64,000 bases of DNA from Paulownia fortunei. Taxonomy: Eukaryota > Streptophyta > Magnoliopsida > Lamiales > Paulowniaceae. The DNA lies in assembly GCA_019321725.1 (NCBI GenBank), contig CM033106.1:22876965-22940964 (forward strand). The letters are read 5' to 3'. Shown here one piece after another: positions 11,939-23,367 of the stretch (within the stretch, counting starts at the first letter, position 1; every line of letters begins with the position of its first letter). The notes below the pieces were generated by a model that made no database searches, had not been told where the DNA came from, and worked only from the letters and a program-made list of their open reading frames with translations. The translations under genes and the position numbers were made by a program.

Positions 11939-12284
11939 TAGGAATGGGCAACGGGACGTGTTTGTCAAAATTCTAGACCCGCCCCGTCAAGGGTTTTAAG
12001 GACCCAAAACCCGCCTCACCCCAAACTTGCTAGACCCGTTAGACTCATTTATATTTTTAAAATATTAAAAAATATATATTCTTTTAAATAATACCACTGA
12101 AATATTTAAAAAAGTAATATTTGCATAAATACATATATATTAAAAAAAATACGACGATTTTGGAGCGATTCAAAAATAAAAAACTAAGACTCGTTTCGAA
12201 TCCGTTCAGAATTTTAAAAACCTACCCTAAGCAGAATGGGTCTTGGGCGAGTTCGGGTTTAGACCCGCCTCATTTTCATCCCTA
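11939..12284. mobile_element. Non-autonomous hAT-like element (MITE)
   Basis: 346 bp. Ends read TAGGAATGGGCAACGGGAC on the left and, inverted, TAGGGATGAAAATGAGGC on the right. Flanks TTTGTTGT (11931-11938) and TTTATCAT (12285-12292) match at 5 of 8 positions, the differences all being transitions, as expected for an old 8-bp hAT target duplication. GACCCGCCCCG and GGGCGAGTTCGGG motifs lie just inside the ends. There is no coding capacity. Confidence 0.55.
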
Positions 12285-12376
12285 TTTATCATAACCAATT
12301 ATGTAAACATTGTTTGTTATGCCCAATTCCTTCATATTTTTATTTAAAAAAAATTAACATATGATAATCTACTAGG

Positions 12377-12765
12377 CTACACATCAATGCAATCAATCAA
12401 GTGAGTAGAAGGAGTATTGCCATGCATTAAATTAGTGAGACTTAAAAAATACAAACCATTTTCAAGAATTCCTTTTCCCACAATTGTATCATTGTAGTCA
12501 TGACAATAATACAAGATTAAAAAAATAACATTAACCCCCACATTAACAAACAAAGCAAATATATTGTTCAGGTTAATCTCAAGAACATGAAGAACATTAT
12601 TACGAGATGGGACGTTTCTAGAAGATAACATTAAATTTACTTTATTATTTGCATTTCCTTCCTTTATTAGAGTGTAGGAGGAAAATGCTTTCTTATTACC
12701 TACCATAAATGTGCTTTGTGGCACCAGAGTCTACCACCATCCTTTTTCTCCAGTCATAATATTAA
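12377..12765 (-). pseudogene. Ty1/Copia polyprotein fragment (protease region)
   Basis: On the minus strand the reading begins near 12765 with MVVDSGATKHI, the active-site motif of Copia aspartic protease (DSGA). It continues KVNLMLSSRNV, NNVLHVLEINLNN and VGKGILENGLYFLSL, the usual protease to GAG-pre-integrase segment order. The last 115 codons are open (12724-12377). No gag, integrase or reverse transcriptase is attached, so this is an isolated fragment. Confidence 0.65.
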
Positions 12766-12999
12766 ATGCAACTATTATATGCTCTTTAGATTGTACGAAA
12801 AATAATCACAAAATTAAGTCATGAGAGTTGAAAAAGATGTAGTTAATTGAATTGAAGCCTGCAAGAGCATTATCCTAAAGAGTAGTTTCACTCTTCGAAA
12901 TTGATGGCTTGGTGAAAAAGAATTACTCTCCCGTATTCAACAGTCACGTTTCACCAAACTCGCACACAATATGATAGGATTACAGTTGAACAATATAGC

Positions 13000-13340
13000 C
13001 CACGACAATAAGTTTGGTCTCGGCCAAATTTGTCGGGATTTGAGATCTAAAGCATTAAAATTTTTAAAAATTTAATTTCATATCCACCCCAAATTCAAAT
13101 TTGATGGATAGTCCCATTAAAAGTGTTAAATTTATTTTATAATTTAAAAAATATCAAAATAATACTATTAATTTTTTTTAAAAAAATTATTTTCTAAAAA
13201 AATCACATAAACAAATAATAAAATTTTTAACAAAAAATGGTACGAATCAAATTTAAAAATAAAAATTTCAGAACCTGAGACCCGTTTATATTGTTAAAAA
13301 CCCACCCCAAGATTGTCATCCCAATAACAACCCATACTTG
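13000..13340. repeat. Degenerate GACCCG/ACCCACCCC repeat
   Basis: GAGACCCGTTTATATTG, AACCCACCCCAAGATTGTCATCCC and the A/T-rich core resemble the family at 11939-12284. The ends are too diverged to fix. Confidence 0.3.
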
Positions 13341-14302
13341 TTTCTATATAAGGATTAGACTGAAGAAGAGTGTATATATTCGATGAATTTGTGTATATTT
13401 ACCATAAATGCCAAATGAAGGATGCAGAGGATTGAGTGGTGGGTAATCAAATCATTAAAGTGGGAGAGCTTGAGAAGGCAGAATGCAAAGCAACCAATCT
13501 TGGAATAATTCACAACCTCCTGGTGATGAGCTCTAGCAATTAAGATCAACCAACCGTTGGTAATTGATTGCCAATCAATCCATTGATTTAATCATGAGTC
13601 CCTTGAACTAAGCAATTACAATTGGGATAAAATCTTACCAATTTCACATTTTGTGTTTGAAATAAATATTTTTATGAAACATAACCAACAGGTGGTGATG
13701 TCTCTTGGTTGATAATTAATAAACATGTGTTTTTTTGAAATTATAATTATTTTTTAAATTTCAATTAACTTAATTCATGATTTATTTTCTTTCTCAATTA
13801 AAATACCACTGAACTTTGTCTACATGGAAATTTCTTATTAGTAAAATGGGAATTCGTAACTTTAATTTTATTTTCTAAACTCATAAATTTGACCATGAAA
13901 AATTCAGTAAGAATCAGCAAAAAGCACCAACAAATTTTTAAGCGCTACCCATCAAGTATATGATTATTATTTAAGATTCGATATTATTTAAATTAAATTT
14001 GAATACTATTTTTAAATTCGAACAACTCAATTTGATTGACAACCGTGTACTTCCTCTGTCCCATTATTATTTATCCACTTTGATTCAACAAGAAATATTT
14101 AGATGAAAATTAAAAAAATAATTTTTTTGTGTATGTTTATATTATTACATTTAAAAACAATAGTAGAGTAACAGTGTAACTTCAGGGTCTTTTCTGGGAA
14201 AAAAATATTTAAACAAAGAAAACATTACGTTGCAGAAAATAATAATAATAATAAATTAAAAACAAAAAGGAAACCATATTATTTTCAAATAGAGAAGACG
14301 AC

Positions 14303-14515
14303 CTAACAAGAGTTCAAAAAAAAAGCAACCGCGGTTTTGCCTAACAAAGAAGCATAAGTGTGATTCTCAGAGTCAGCAGAGAGCACGTGCACTCCACGAG
14401 CTATCATGCGACCCCGCGTTTTCTTGGTCAACACAGGCAAATTCCCATTTTGACCCTCTTTTGAACCTTTCAACCGCATTGAATCTTCTTTGCAGTTAGT
14501 AACTTTCCCACACAT
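14303..14515 (-). CDS. Small ORF of unknown nature (70 aa)
   Basis: A complete ATG-to-stop frame with more CpG and GC than its AT-rich surroundings. The product is basic, starts MCGKVTNCKEDSM and includes KKTRGRMIARGVHVLS. I recognise no domain. It could be an exon remnant of a lost gene or chance. There is no clear TATA or poly(A) context. Its base composition is the only reason to list it. Confidence 0.2.
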   Translation of the reverse strand: MCGKVTNCKEDSMRLKGSKEGQNGNLPVLTKKTRGRMIARGVHVLSADSENHTYASLLGKTAVAFFLNSC

Positions 14516-15099
14516 TCATTTCCATTCTTTTATTTATTTTTAATTATTTTACCTAAATAAAGAGAAGAAAAGAAAATATCAACGGGCAATACTTATATTT
14601 TTATCACTATTACACAATTTTTACCACACTATTTTAGAATTAAAATGTTGAACCATGAAATTTCATGATACATTACTTTCTATTGTCAATAATATTTAAA
14701 ATAATGTTTTGTGACGGTAGTTTTCTTTTCTATTATATTATATTTTTTTGTATGAAAATAAATAAATAAGAAAAATTCATAAAAGAAATAGTGCATTAAA
14801 ATTGGTCGTACCACATTATGTTTAACCCAGAATATATGAGATTAACAACATTAATTGAGATTAACTCGATAAAATTAGATACATTAGATAAATTACTGTA
14901 TATTACTCCATAAAGTCGTATATTGTTATGGTGATGAATTCGTTTTTTGAGCAATAATTATTATCAAATTAAAAAATCACAGAGAGTGAAAATAATTTAT
15001 TGTTAGGTTCAAACAAATTGATATACCAAAAAAAAAAATGTATATTACTTTTTAGAGAGAAACGAGGAGAGCACTCATCAAAGGACAAATGACATGGGC

Positions 15100-15376
15100 A
15101 AATGACCGACCGAGATAATCTGTCTTCATATATACGAAAATCAGAACATCAAGAAAAGAAAAAGGACAGAAGAAGAAATCCATTGCTTTCATTTGATTTC
15201 TGTTCATTATTACCGTCACACAATATTTTCCTCTCTCTCAATCCAAATATCCAATTCAATTCAACCCAATCACATATTCTCCCCCATAAATCACGTTATT
15301 AGATGACAACCCTTTTCTTTTCTTTTCTTGTTTTAATGCAGTTGAATTGAAATCTCCGTAAAAAGTGAAAACAAGG
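15100..15376 (+). promoter_or_regulatory. Core promoter and 5' UTR of the PP1 gene
   Basis: A TATA-like CATATATACG lies at about 15128, some 245 bases upstream of the start codon. It is followed by a pyrimidine-rich leader (TTTTCCTCTCTCTC near 15228) and a T/C-rich run just before the coding start. The TATA assignment is inferred. Confidence 0.35.
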
Positions 15377-18300
15377 ATGATGACAATGGAGGGGACGATG
15401 GATAAGGGGGTGTTGGATGATATTATACAGCGGCTGTTGGAAGGCAAAGGAGGGAAACAGGTGCAGCTCTCGGAGGCGGAGATCCGCCAGCTCTGCGTCA
15501 ACGCCCGCCAAATCTTCCTCTCTGAGCCCAATCTCCTCCAGCTCCATGCCCCTATTAGGATCTGCGGTCTGTTACTTTTTTTCCTTTTTCTTTTTTCTTT
15601 TCGCCCCTTTTATGTGATGAATTCATATTTTATTTTGCATGTATATGGGGGCTACGAATATTTGGAATTATGTACGAAAGGTGAGGCTACTTTTGGTTGG
15701 GAATTTGGGCTAGACATGGTTGAGGAAATGTGTATGGTATTGGGGATTGATGATTTTGGTTTGTTGAGGGAGGAATCCAATATGGGTGTGCAGAATTGTA
15801 AAGTGGGATTTATGGGTCTTTGGTGAAGTTGTGGTTGCCTCATGCAAGTCATTTTTTTTTTTTTTTTAATTTGTTTATCAGGTTCAGGTACGATGAATTT
15901 TTGTATAATAGATTTTCTTGTATGTTGTTTATTAATATTTGAATGATGTGCTATATCTCTTATTGTGGATTAATTCAAACGAGTCAGCTGCTTACTAATA
16001 ATAAGGTAATTGAGTATTTCGATAGGTGTTCGGTTTGGCAAAATTTTGTCTTGATTTTGTTGGAGGATTCAGCTTCTTATGGAAAGTCATTTTTTTTGTG
16101 TGAAAATATTGATAAAATCTGATCATGATGTAGGAAAGTTTCTGTGCAGTTCAAAACTCCTGTCCTTTTTCTTAACAGATTCTAGTCGGGAAAAATCTTG
16201 AGAATGAATGGCAATATGTGATATTTTTAATTACCCAATTATACTTTGGTTTGTCATCATTAGATACCTAGAATATTATCCAAGTATGAACCTCAAGAGA
16301 GATGATTGATGCTTTGAATTGGTACCATAACCGTGATTTTGAGAATGAGTCACTTGGTCCATTTTCACACAATTGTGAAAAATATCTTGCTATTTATAAG
16401 ATCATTGGTCCAAAGAAATCATCCAGTTCTCATTTTCAACAGTCGTTGTGGGAGGTGAGTGAGTGTTAATACATCAATATCAAGTAATGGCTTTTCTTAG
16501 CATTTGAAGGTCTCATGCATTTTTTTCATCTTATTGCTCTTTATGTGTAATCAGATCTAAACCTGTGATCGTGATACACCTACCCCTACACACTAGTATG
16601 GAGCTCATAGATTCTTGAGAAGAGAGGAGCTGTTGGGCGGGGGGTGAAGTTTATGTTGCTGTCCATGTTTGAACCCTTCGCTTCACCTTAAGAAATCACG
16701 AGTTGAATCAGTGCCATAATTATGTCATTGTGATATCTCATGTTGGTTGTGGGACTAAAGCTGAAATGATTTATATGTGGGCACAATGGGCTTAACTAAC
16801 AACTTGGGTTAATCATTTTCGCAAAACGAGGAATGCAATAGTTGCTAGAGGAGTCCTGCCGGAGTCTCGCTTGCGAGCCCCCACCCGTGGGCCCGGGCAT
16901 GACAATTGTAATCACCAGTAGATTACCTTCTCATTTTAAAATATGTCATCCCACCCCAGCACATGATGGGCATTGAATTTTCATTGAATGTGAGCACTTT
17001 TTTTAGGAGGTATAGTGAGGCACTGTGTCGAGTTCTGGAGGACGTTAGCTGCAGTTACAATCTGAGTTTCACTAGCTTGAATATACTTGACAATGTAGTC
17101 ATCAACCATTGTGTTCACAATTATAGTTTGTAGCCATTAACTTATGCTTTAATGCTTCTCATTTTTGCTTGTAGTCATAACTGAAATTATTTTCTTACAG
17201 GTGACATACATGGTCAGTACCATGACCTGTTGAGGCTCTTTGAGTATGGTGGGTACCCCCCTGCCGCAAACTACCTCTTTCTAGGAGATTATGTTGATAG
17301 AGGCAAGCAGAGTTTGGAAACAATATGCTTACTATTGGCTTACAAGATAAAGTATCCAGATAAAATTTTCCTTTTGAGGGGAAACCATGAAGATGCCAAA
17401 ATCAACCGTATTTATGGGTTTTATGACGAATGTAAGAGGAGATTCAATGTTCGACTCTGGAAGATATTCACCGACTGCTTTAATTGTTTGCCTGTCTCTG
17501 CCCTCATAGATGAAAAGATACTTTGCATGCATGGAGGACTTTCTCCTGAGTTAAAACGATTGGATCAGATAAAAGAGATAACGAGGCCCACCGACATTCC
17601 AGATAATGGTCTCCTATGTGATTTGCTTTGGTCTGATCCTGATCCTAAGATACGGGGTTGGTCTGAGAGTGATAGAGGTGTTTCATGTATTTTTGGGCCT
17701 GATGCAGTTGCCGAATTTTTGCAGAAAAATGACTTGGACCTCATTTGCCGGGGTCATCAGGTATATAATTATCTTCTTTAGCTTGTGCAGGCTCGTTTTC
17801 TTTCTTTCCTTCTTTTCTTTATTTGTTAGTTGGGGGAAGGGGTGGCACTGTGAACCTTTGACAATTAAAAAGAATGCAATGGAAAGTCATGGCTATTGGC
17901 GTTCTCAGATAAGCACAGAAATGTTTGTTCTCTTTTCTTCAGATCTTGTCACACTATTATTTTAAGGCTTTATCCCAGATGATCGATTCCAAGGCCAGTG
18001 GAAGTTTAGAAGTTTGGAATGCTGCCATTTATGTTTGACATATATGGCTCAGAATTTTCTCTCTTGCTTGCCGTCCTCATATTCTTTTGTACAGTTGCCA
18101 TGCCATTGTTAAATCATATGTAGAATGAAGATTTACCTTCTACTGATTTGTTTATTGCAGGTGGTGGAGGATGGATACGAGTTCTTTGCCAAAAGAAGAC
18201 TTGTTACAATATTTTCAGCTCCAAATTATGGTGGAGAGTTTGACAATGCAGGTGCTCTTTTGAGTGTTGACGAATCACTAGTATGTTCCTTTGAGATACT

Positions 18301-18562
18301 AAAACCTCTGGCAAGCACTTCGAAAGTGCCTCTGAAAAAGGTATATCAATGGTTTTTTTCCCTTTATCCACAAAACGTTTGTCTGAATGGTTCTCTTCTC
18401 AATTTATTGGCTTTTATTTACATGCACATGCACATTGTTTTTCAGTGGAAAACTTTCTCAACTTGATTGAGGTTGTGACAGTTAAATTTGAATGTCTCAC
18501 TTGTTGCCTGTTCTTTTTTTCCTTTTTTCAATTGACAGCCCCCTAAAATTGGAGCCATCTGA
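15377..18562 (+). CDS. Serine/threonine protein phosphatase PP1 catalytic subunit (TOPP8-like)
   Basis: Type 1 phosphatase catalytic subunit, removing phosphate from Ser/Thr with targeting partners. Four exons by my model: 15377-15566, 17201-17760, 18161-18340, 18539-18562, all GT-AG, 317 residues, the usual PP1 length. The first ATG ([11 protein letters not shown]) is chosen; 15386 and 15398 are in-frame alternatives. Metal and catalytic residues are intact: D65 and H67 (GDIHG), D93 (GDYVDRG), N125-H126 (RGNHE), H174, H249. Position 274, equal to Cys273 of animal PP1, is Gly (SAPNYGGEF), and GNHEC is GNHED (D128). From memory, both occur in a plant TOPP subgroup that includes TOPP8, so they need not mean loss of function. 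The C-terminus is short (LKKPPKIGAI). Intron 1 (1,634 bp) holds a small LTR insertion. Confidence 0.92.
16731..16904 (+). mobile_element. Small solo LTR (TRIM-like) inside PP1 intron 1
   Basis: A 174-bp block starts TGATATCTCATGTTGG and ends GTGGGCCCGGGCATGACA, giving TG...CA ends. It is flanked on both sides by ATTG (16727-16730 and 16905-16908), fitting a short target duplication. It is GC-rich near its right end, unlike the intron around it. It has no coding capacity and I see no second copy in the window. Confidence 0.5.
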
Positions 18563-18960
18563 TACATCCCAAAGTGTATATGGAAGTCTGTCGCAGTGAA
18601 TAGGTGGAATGGAAAGCTTTTGTCCTGCTTTTCTCTGTTCATAGCTGTTTTGTGGAGAAAGTGTCTTACTCATAACTTAGCAAATTAAAGATTTGAAGCT
18701 TGAAGACAGTTTATCACAATGGATTACCAAGAAAAAAGATCTGTAAATTGGAGAAGAACCAAACTGTTTCACTTTTGTTGAATAGGGATCCCTTTAGTGT
18801 TGGGAAATTTAAGCACTGTTTTGTTTATTTGCATTTGGGTAGCTAGAACTTGTTGCAAATGCTAATGTGATTTCTAGTATCATTTGTATATCCATTCTGA
18901 CTACGGTATGGGTTTTTTTGGTAGTTTGCTAATCAATGCAGCAAATTTATGGCTGTATTC
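18563..18960 (+). other. Probable 3' UTR of the PP1 gene
   Basis: After the TGA at 18560-18562 there is no further coding similarity. An AATTAAAG poly(A)-type signal lies near 18685 and T-rich, GT-rich sequence follows. The end of the transcript is a guess. Confidence 0.35.
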
Positions 18961-19403
18961 ACACCGTAGATACCTCAGTCACTAAACTTGAAGAAGATTT
19001 AGCTTTAGATGATTATGCAACTGAAGCCAGGGATAGAACTTCCTGATGAAAGTTTGGTCTGATTCCCTGTTTGTGTGTTGCGTCCTTTTTAAATACTTCA
19101 TCTATATTTATATCTATATATCTATCTGCATACTATTACAAAAGTAGGAATAACTCTTTTTTTTTTTTTTTTAAATTTTATTAATGCCTATACAACTTTA
19201 ATGAGTGTCATTTAAATGTTTAAAAAAAGGAGGGTTAGTCAGGTTTTATGCATTTTTAAGTTGTATATTTTGAATATAAAATCATTTTTTTTTATCTCAA
19301 ACTATTCTTTTGGAGCTGATAGTTTGTATTCTTTTTGTCATAATTTTGAATGGCATTCTAGTAGTATTATCCACTTCTTGAGAAGCACATTGGTAGTCCA
19401 AGT

Positions 19404-19586
19404 TTGATAATCCTGAAACTTGAGCAGCAAGTGCATGCAGTCGATGAATCTAACTCAAGGACTTTAGCTACCTTTGATGGAGTCTTTTCAAGTCCAGTTA
19501 CCCTCTGGAACCGTAGTGGTGATGAAGGTGCCATGGTTGTTTTCTCCCCTAGTGACAAGGTTTACTCTTTTGCCACCCCAACGTAG
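19404..19586 (+). pseudogene. Possible type I MADS-box (AGL62-like) fragment
   Basis: The frame ends GDEGAMVVFSPSDKVYSFATPT before a stop, close to the C-terminal half of the MADS domain in AGL62-like proteins (AMVVFSPxxKVYSFGHP). Upstream, LKLEQQVHAVDESNSR resembles the first helix, but the central KRRxGLFKKASEL part is scrambled, apparently by indels. There is no ATG. If real, it is a broken relic; the match rests on about 18 residues. Confidence 0.35.
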
Positions 19587-19589
19587 AAT

Positions 19590-21060
19590 TATCACTATAA
19601 ATATGTGTTATTAATTGTCATGCAAAACATCTTTTTCCACCCCTTGTCATGTTTGATTTCTCTCTCTTTGCAAGCTTATTTAGCTGCAAACTATTTATAA
19701 TAATCATTCAACTTGCAACTCTATTTTCCTCATTTATGAGTCCAAACTAATTAGATAGAATATTCTCGCTTTCTATTAGTATATAGAACCTCAATGTTCA
19801 TTTCATTATGGTTTCTCTAACTCTGTCAAGAATTACTTGAAATAATTTGACACTTTTGACTGGTGAGATTAAAAATAAAATAATTTATAATGCGGATAAT
19901 TAATAAAAGAAAAATAGAATTCATCATTTAGTGCATTACTAATATAAGTCCACATGCGTCTTAGTAGATTAGCTCTAGAAGATAAACAATATTATATTAT
20001 TCTTTTAGCTATCTTTTCTTGTTAGAAAAGTTTATATAGATAAGATTGACCTTAGCGAGTAAGCCAATAAAGCCTCCTCTAACTAGAATAATCATATTCC
20101 TAATCTTCCATGCCATTATATAATAATATCATTAGAAGAATAAGAAACACTAACTCAAGATATAAAAAGTAACCTATATCATAATGGTCTCTTGCATGAA
20201 AGATGGTTAAATCTAATTACTTAACCAATATTTTACAAGAGTGTCAATTCAATTTAGACTACATCGAATTTAGAGCTTTTTATACATGTCCAAGGAAAAG
20301 CTCATACTCATGCCTTGTAATGAGCTTGAGGTAGCATTGTGATCTCATAATACCTCATCTTATGCACCATTTTAACAAATATGGTTATACAACACTCGAT
20401 CATAATCTATATATTTGCTCAATCTCGAATCTCATGCTATGTTTGACCAATAATTTTTATCCATCTAAGGAGAGAATTGGGAATATTAGCCAAAAAGAAG
20501 AATAAGATAACATTAGGTGGTCAAACTTCATCTCAGTACAATTAAGAGTGAAGTGACTATTCTCATAACAATCGTAACACCTGGCATTTGTTTATATTTG
20601 GTTACCCCTACTACTAAGGTGACATAACTTTGTCACTTTGTTGGATCATTATGTGTTTAACTTAATACTCTTGTCAAGCTACGCTTTGCTTGTTCCAATA
20701 TTTATCCTAATTGATTTATGTTGGTCAGCATCATCGACAAGTGCACCTACTTGTGTATTTCTCGACTTTCTACAATCAGCCTCAAGTTAGACAAAATTTA
20801 TCGAATATTTATATAATCAATAATAACAGAAGTTATAAATATCCATAAGTCAGCTCAAACAACGACTTTAGGATAGCTTGAGATTTTACTCATGAGTAAA
20901 AGCTCATACTCAAAATAGAGCTCAATAATTTTGGTTAAATTTTCATGTTTGTAGCTTAAACAAATTATAGTACAAACTTTATTTTTGATCCACTAATATA
21001 TTGTCATCATCTAAGGTTAGAGTAGTGACCGGTAGCCAATTAGATTGGTCGTCTATATAC
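19590..21060. other. Intergenic, no gene seen
   Basis: AT-rich with no recognisable coding region, tRNA or clear repeat. Confidence 0.4.
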
Positions 21061-21062
21061 TC

Positions 21063-23116
21063 TTGTAGAAATAATCTTTGTCATATTAATATTAATTAAT
21101 GGCAATCTTTATCATATATTAAATATGTTAAAATTAGATGAAGTCCCTAGATCACGTATGGATATGGGGCATAGTCGCAATGAGATGGCGATCGTGGAAT
21201 ATGTCTTTATAATTGTGATCTTAAAAATATTCCAAATCGAGGGCTTCTTGATAAGAGACAACAATTAGCCCATGAAAAATTGCATATATGATGCAGGCTC
21301 GTATGTAGGGTGCCTTGTTTCATAGATACCGGTGTTGTGATACTAGTGCAAGTATGCGGGTGCTTATTAGAGAACAAATACACTAAATTACCCAGTTGAA
21401 AATTTCTAAGAAAATATTGATTGTCGAATGAAAATTTTCTTCGTTATAATAATTCATGAATTAGTCCTTTGACTTGAGACACTATTACAACCTCGTGCAC
21501 GATATAGTATGCTTTGATTATTTCCTAATTTGATCATTTTGGGTGCATTATCTCATGTATAGAGGTTTATGAGTGGCCAATAAACGATTCATCACCAATC
21601 TCATAGTAGGTGAATCTCCTATGTTTTCCATGATTATTGACTTGAAAATCCTTGACCAATGCTGGACAGAAGTTAGAAAAGACTTTTCTAATTCCATCAC
21701 GAAGTCATGTAAGTAGGAATGGATACATAGAATTAAGTAATTAGGGTTTCGACTAATAATTCACGCCCTAAGCTTAATCGTGAGATTAATTGACTGTGAG
21801 ACTGTACTTGTAGGATATTCGTAATTAGAAACATTTGCCTTTTTGCTTATATCTAGGTTTTCATGGTGTGTTGCTAGACACAACCATGATTGGTGAGGTT
21901 TTTGGAATTAATGGGTTAATTCCAAAAGGATTAATTAAAAAAAAACTATTTTAGTTATTCAATAAAGTCAGAAGAATTGTGAGTCCACAATTAGCTTGTG
22001 GGTGAATCTAAATAGTCACACATAAACTCAGTCAAGTTCATTCTTGGTGAAGAAATAATCCAAGAGTTGGATTAATTTAATTTATGATTAATTAGATAGA
22101 GCTTAATTAATTCAAATATTGAATTAATTCAATTAATTAATTGGAATAATTTGTTGATCTAACTAGATTGGGTAGCCCAAGTTGGTATAAATAATTGATT
22201 AATTAGATCTATTAATTATAAAGGGCCTATTTGATTCATGGGATGAATTAATTATTTGATTAGATCAATTAAATTGAACTCAATTAATTAATTGGATCTA
22301 GGTTCATTCGGCTTGTAAAAAGTCCATTAGGAATTGGATGGGGCCCAAATCCTAATTGAATTAGGGATGAAGTATTCTTATTTGATAAGAAGACTTAATT
22401 TGTGTGAACACTAGGTGTGAATATAAGAAAAGATGGATAAGGAAATATTTATACCTCGTTATTATGGCTGAAAATTAAGATATAAATTCTCCCCTCTAGG
22501 ATGTGATTTTACAATAGTCTGCTCTGCTCAAGGAAACTGTCCAACACAAACCTCACTGATGAAGAAAATTATTTCTTCATGCACACAAAAATCGACTCCT
22601 TTACTTCTCCAAAAATCCACCACTTTCTTCCTTAGTTCTTGAGTCGTTTTGATTCTTTGTTTCTGTGTTGAATTTAGAATAAAACAGACACCAAAAATAA
22701 TATGTTGTTTTTGTTTGAAACCACCAAATCAGTTCCTAAGTTAGAATTATCGAATCGAGATCTTATTAACATGAGACAATTATGAGTGGGCATACGAAGT
22801 GTGAATATGCTTTGATGGGTAACATTTGAGACTCTAAGTGAACCATTCCACCATAAGGGATATGAAATCAAGATTGATGAATTGTTTGTGGAGAGATAAC
22901 GATTTGGATCGTTACATGCATTGTATTCAGTTGGAGTGCGAGAAAGGTAAAGTTTATGAAACTTTTCTACACTAGGTATTAGGAAACACACAACTAAATA
23001 AATGTCAATGAATTTCAAAATTCGTCTTTATTGCATGTGATGTAGTTTTATTTTAATTATTATAAAATTTAAAATTATGTTGCGTTAATATTTCTTGGGA
23101 CTACGCAAACCCAACA
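21063..23116 (+). mobile_element. LTR of a Copia-type or non-coding LTR element
   Basis: The right end is firm: sequence ending CCCAACA (23116) is followed after one base by a tRNA-Met-type primer site. The left end is uncertain; TGTAGAAATAATC at about 21065 is one candidate, giving an LTR near 2 kb. No second LTR or pol gene is seen to the right; instead a long inverted repeat follows. The element may be a LARD-like non-coding derivative or a solo 5' end. Confidence 0.45.
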
Positions 23117-23117
23117 G

Positions 23118-23130
23118 TGGTATTAGTGTC
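23118..23130 (+). other. Primer binding site (tRNA-Met type)
   Basis: TGGTATTAGTGTC against the common plant initiator-tRNA-Met primer site TGGTATCAGAGCC: ten of thirteen bases agree. It lies one base after the LTR end CAACA, where a PBS should be. Confidence 0.55.
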
Positions 23131-23367
23131 AAGGTTCGTGCATTTTTAAGGCCTTCTCGATTGCGTTAATTTGGATTTTGCAATAATTGAATATTAATAT
23201 GCGTGTTTGATTGTGAATCAAAATGATTTCTTTGTTTGGGTTTAAATCATTTATTGTTTCAAATGTTCAGACAAGTAAACAAGACGGAACAAATAAAAAA
23301 AATAAAAAAGTCACCTGCACAGTACCTATCGGGAACTTGTGCCACGATGATAGTTTCTATAGCCGGA

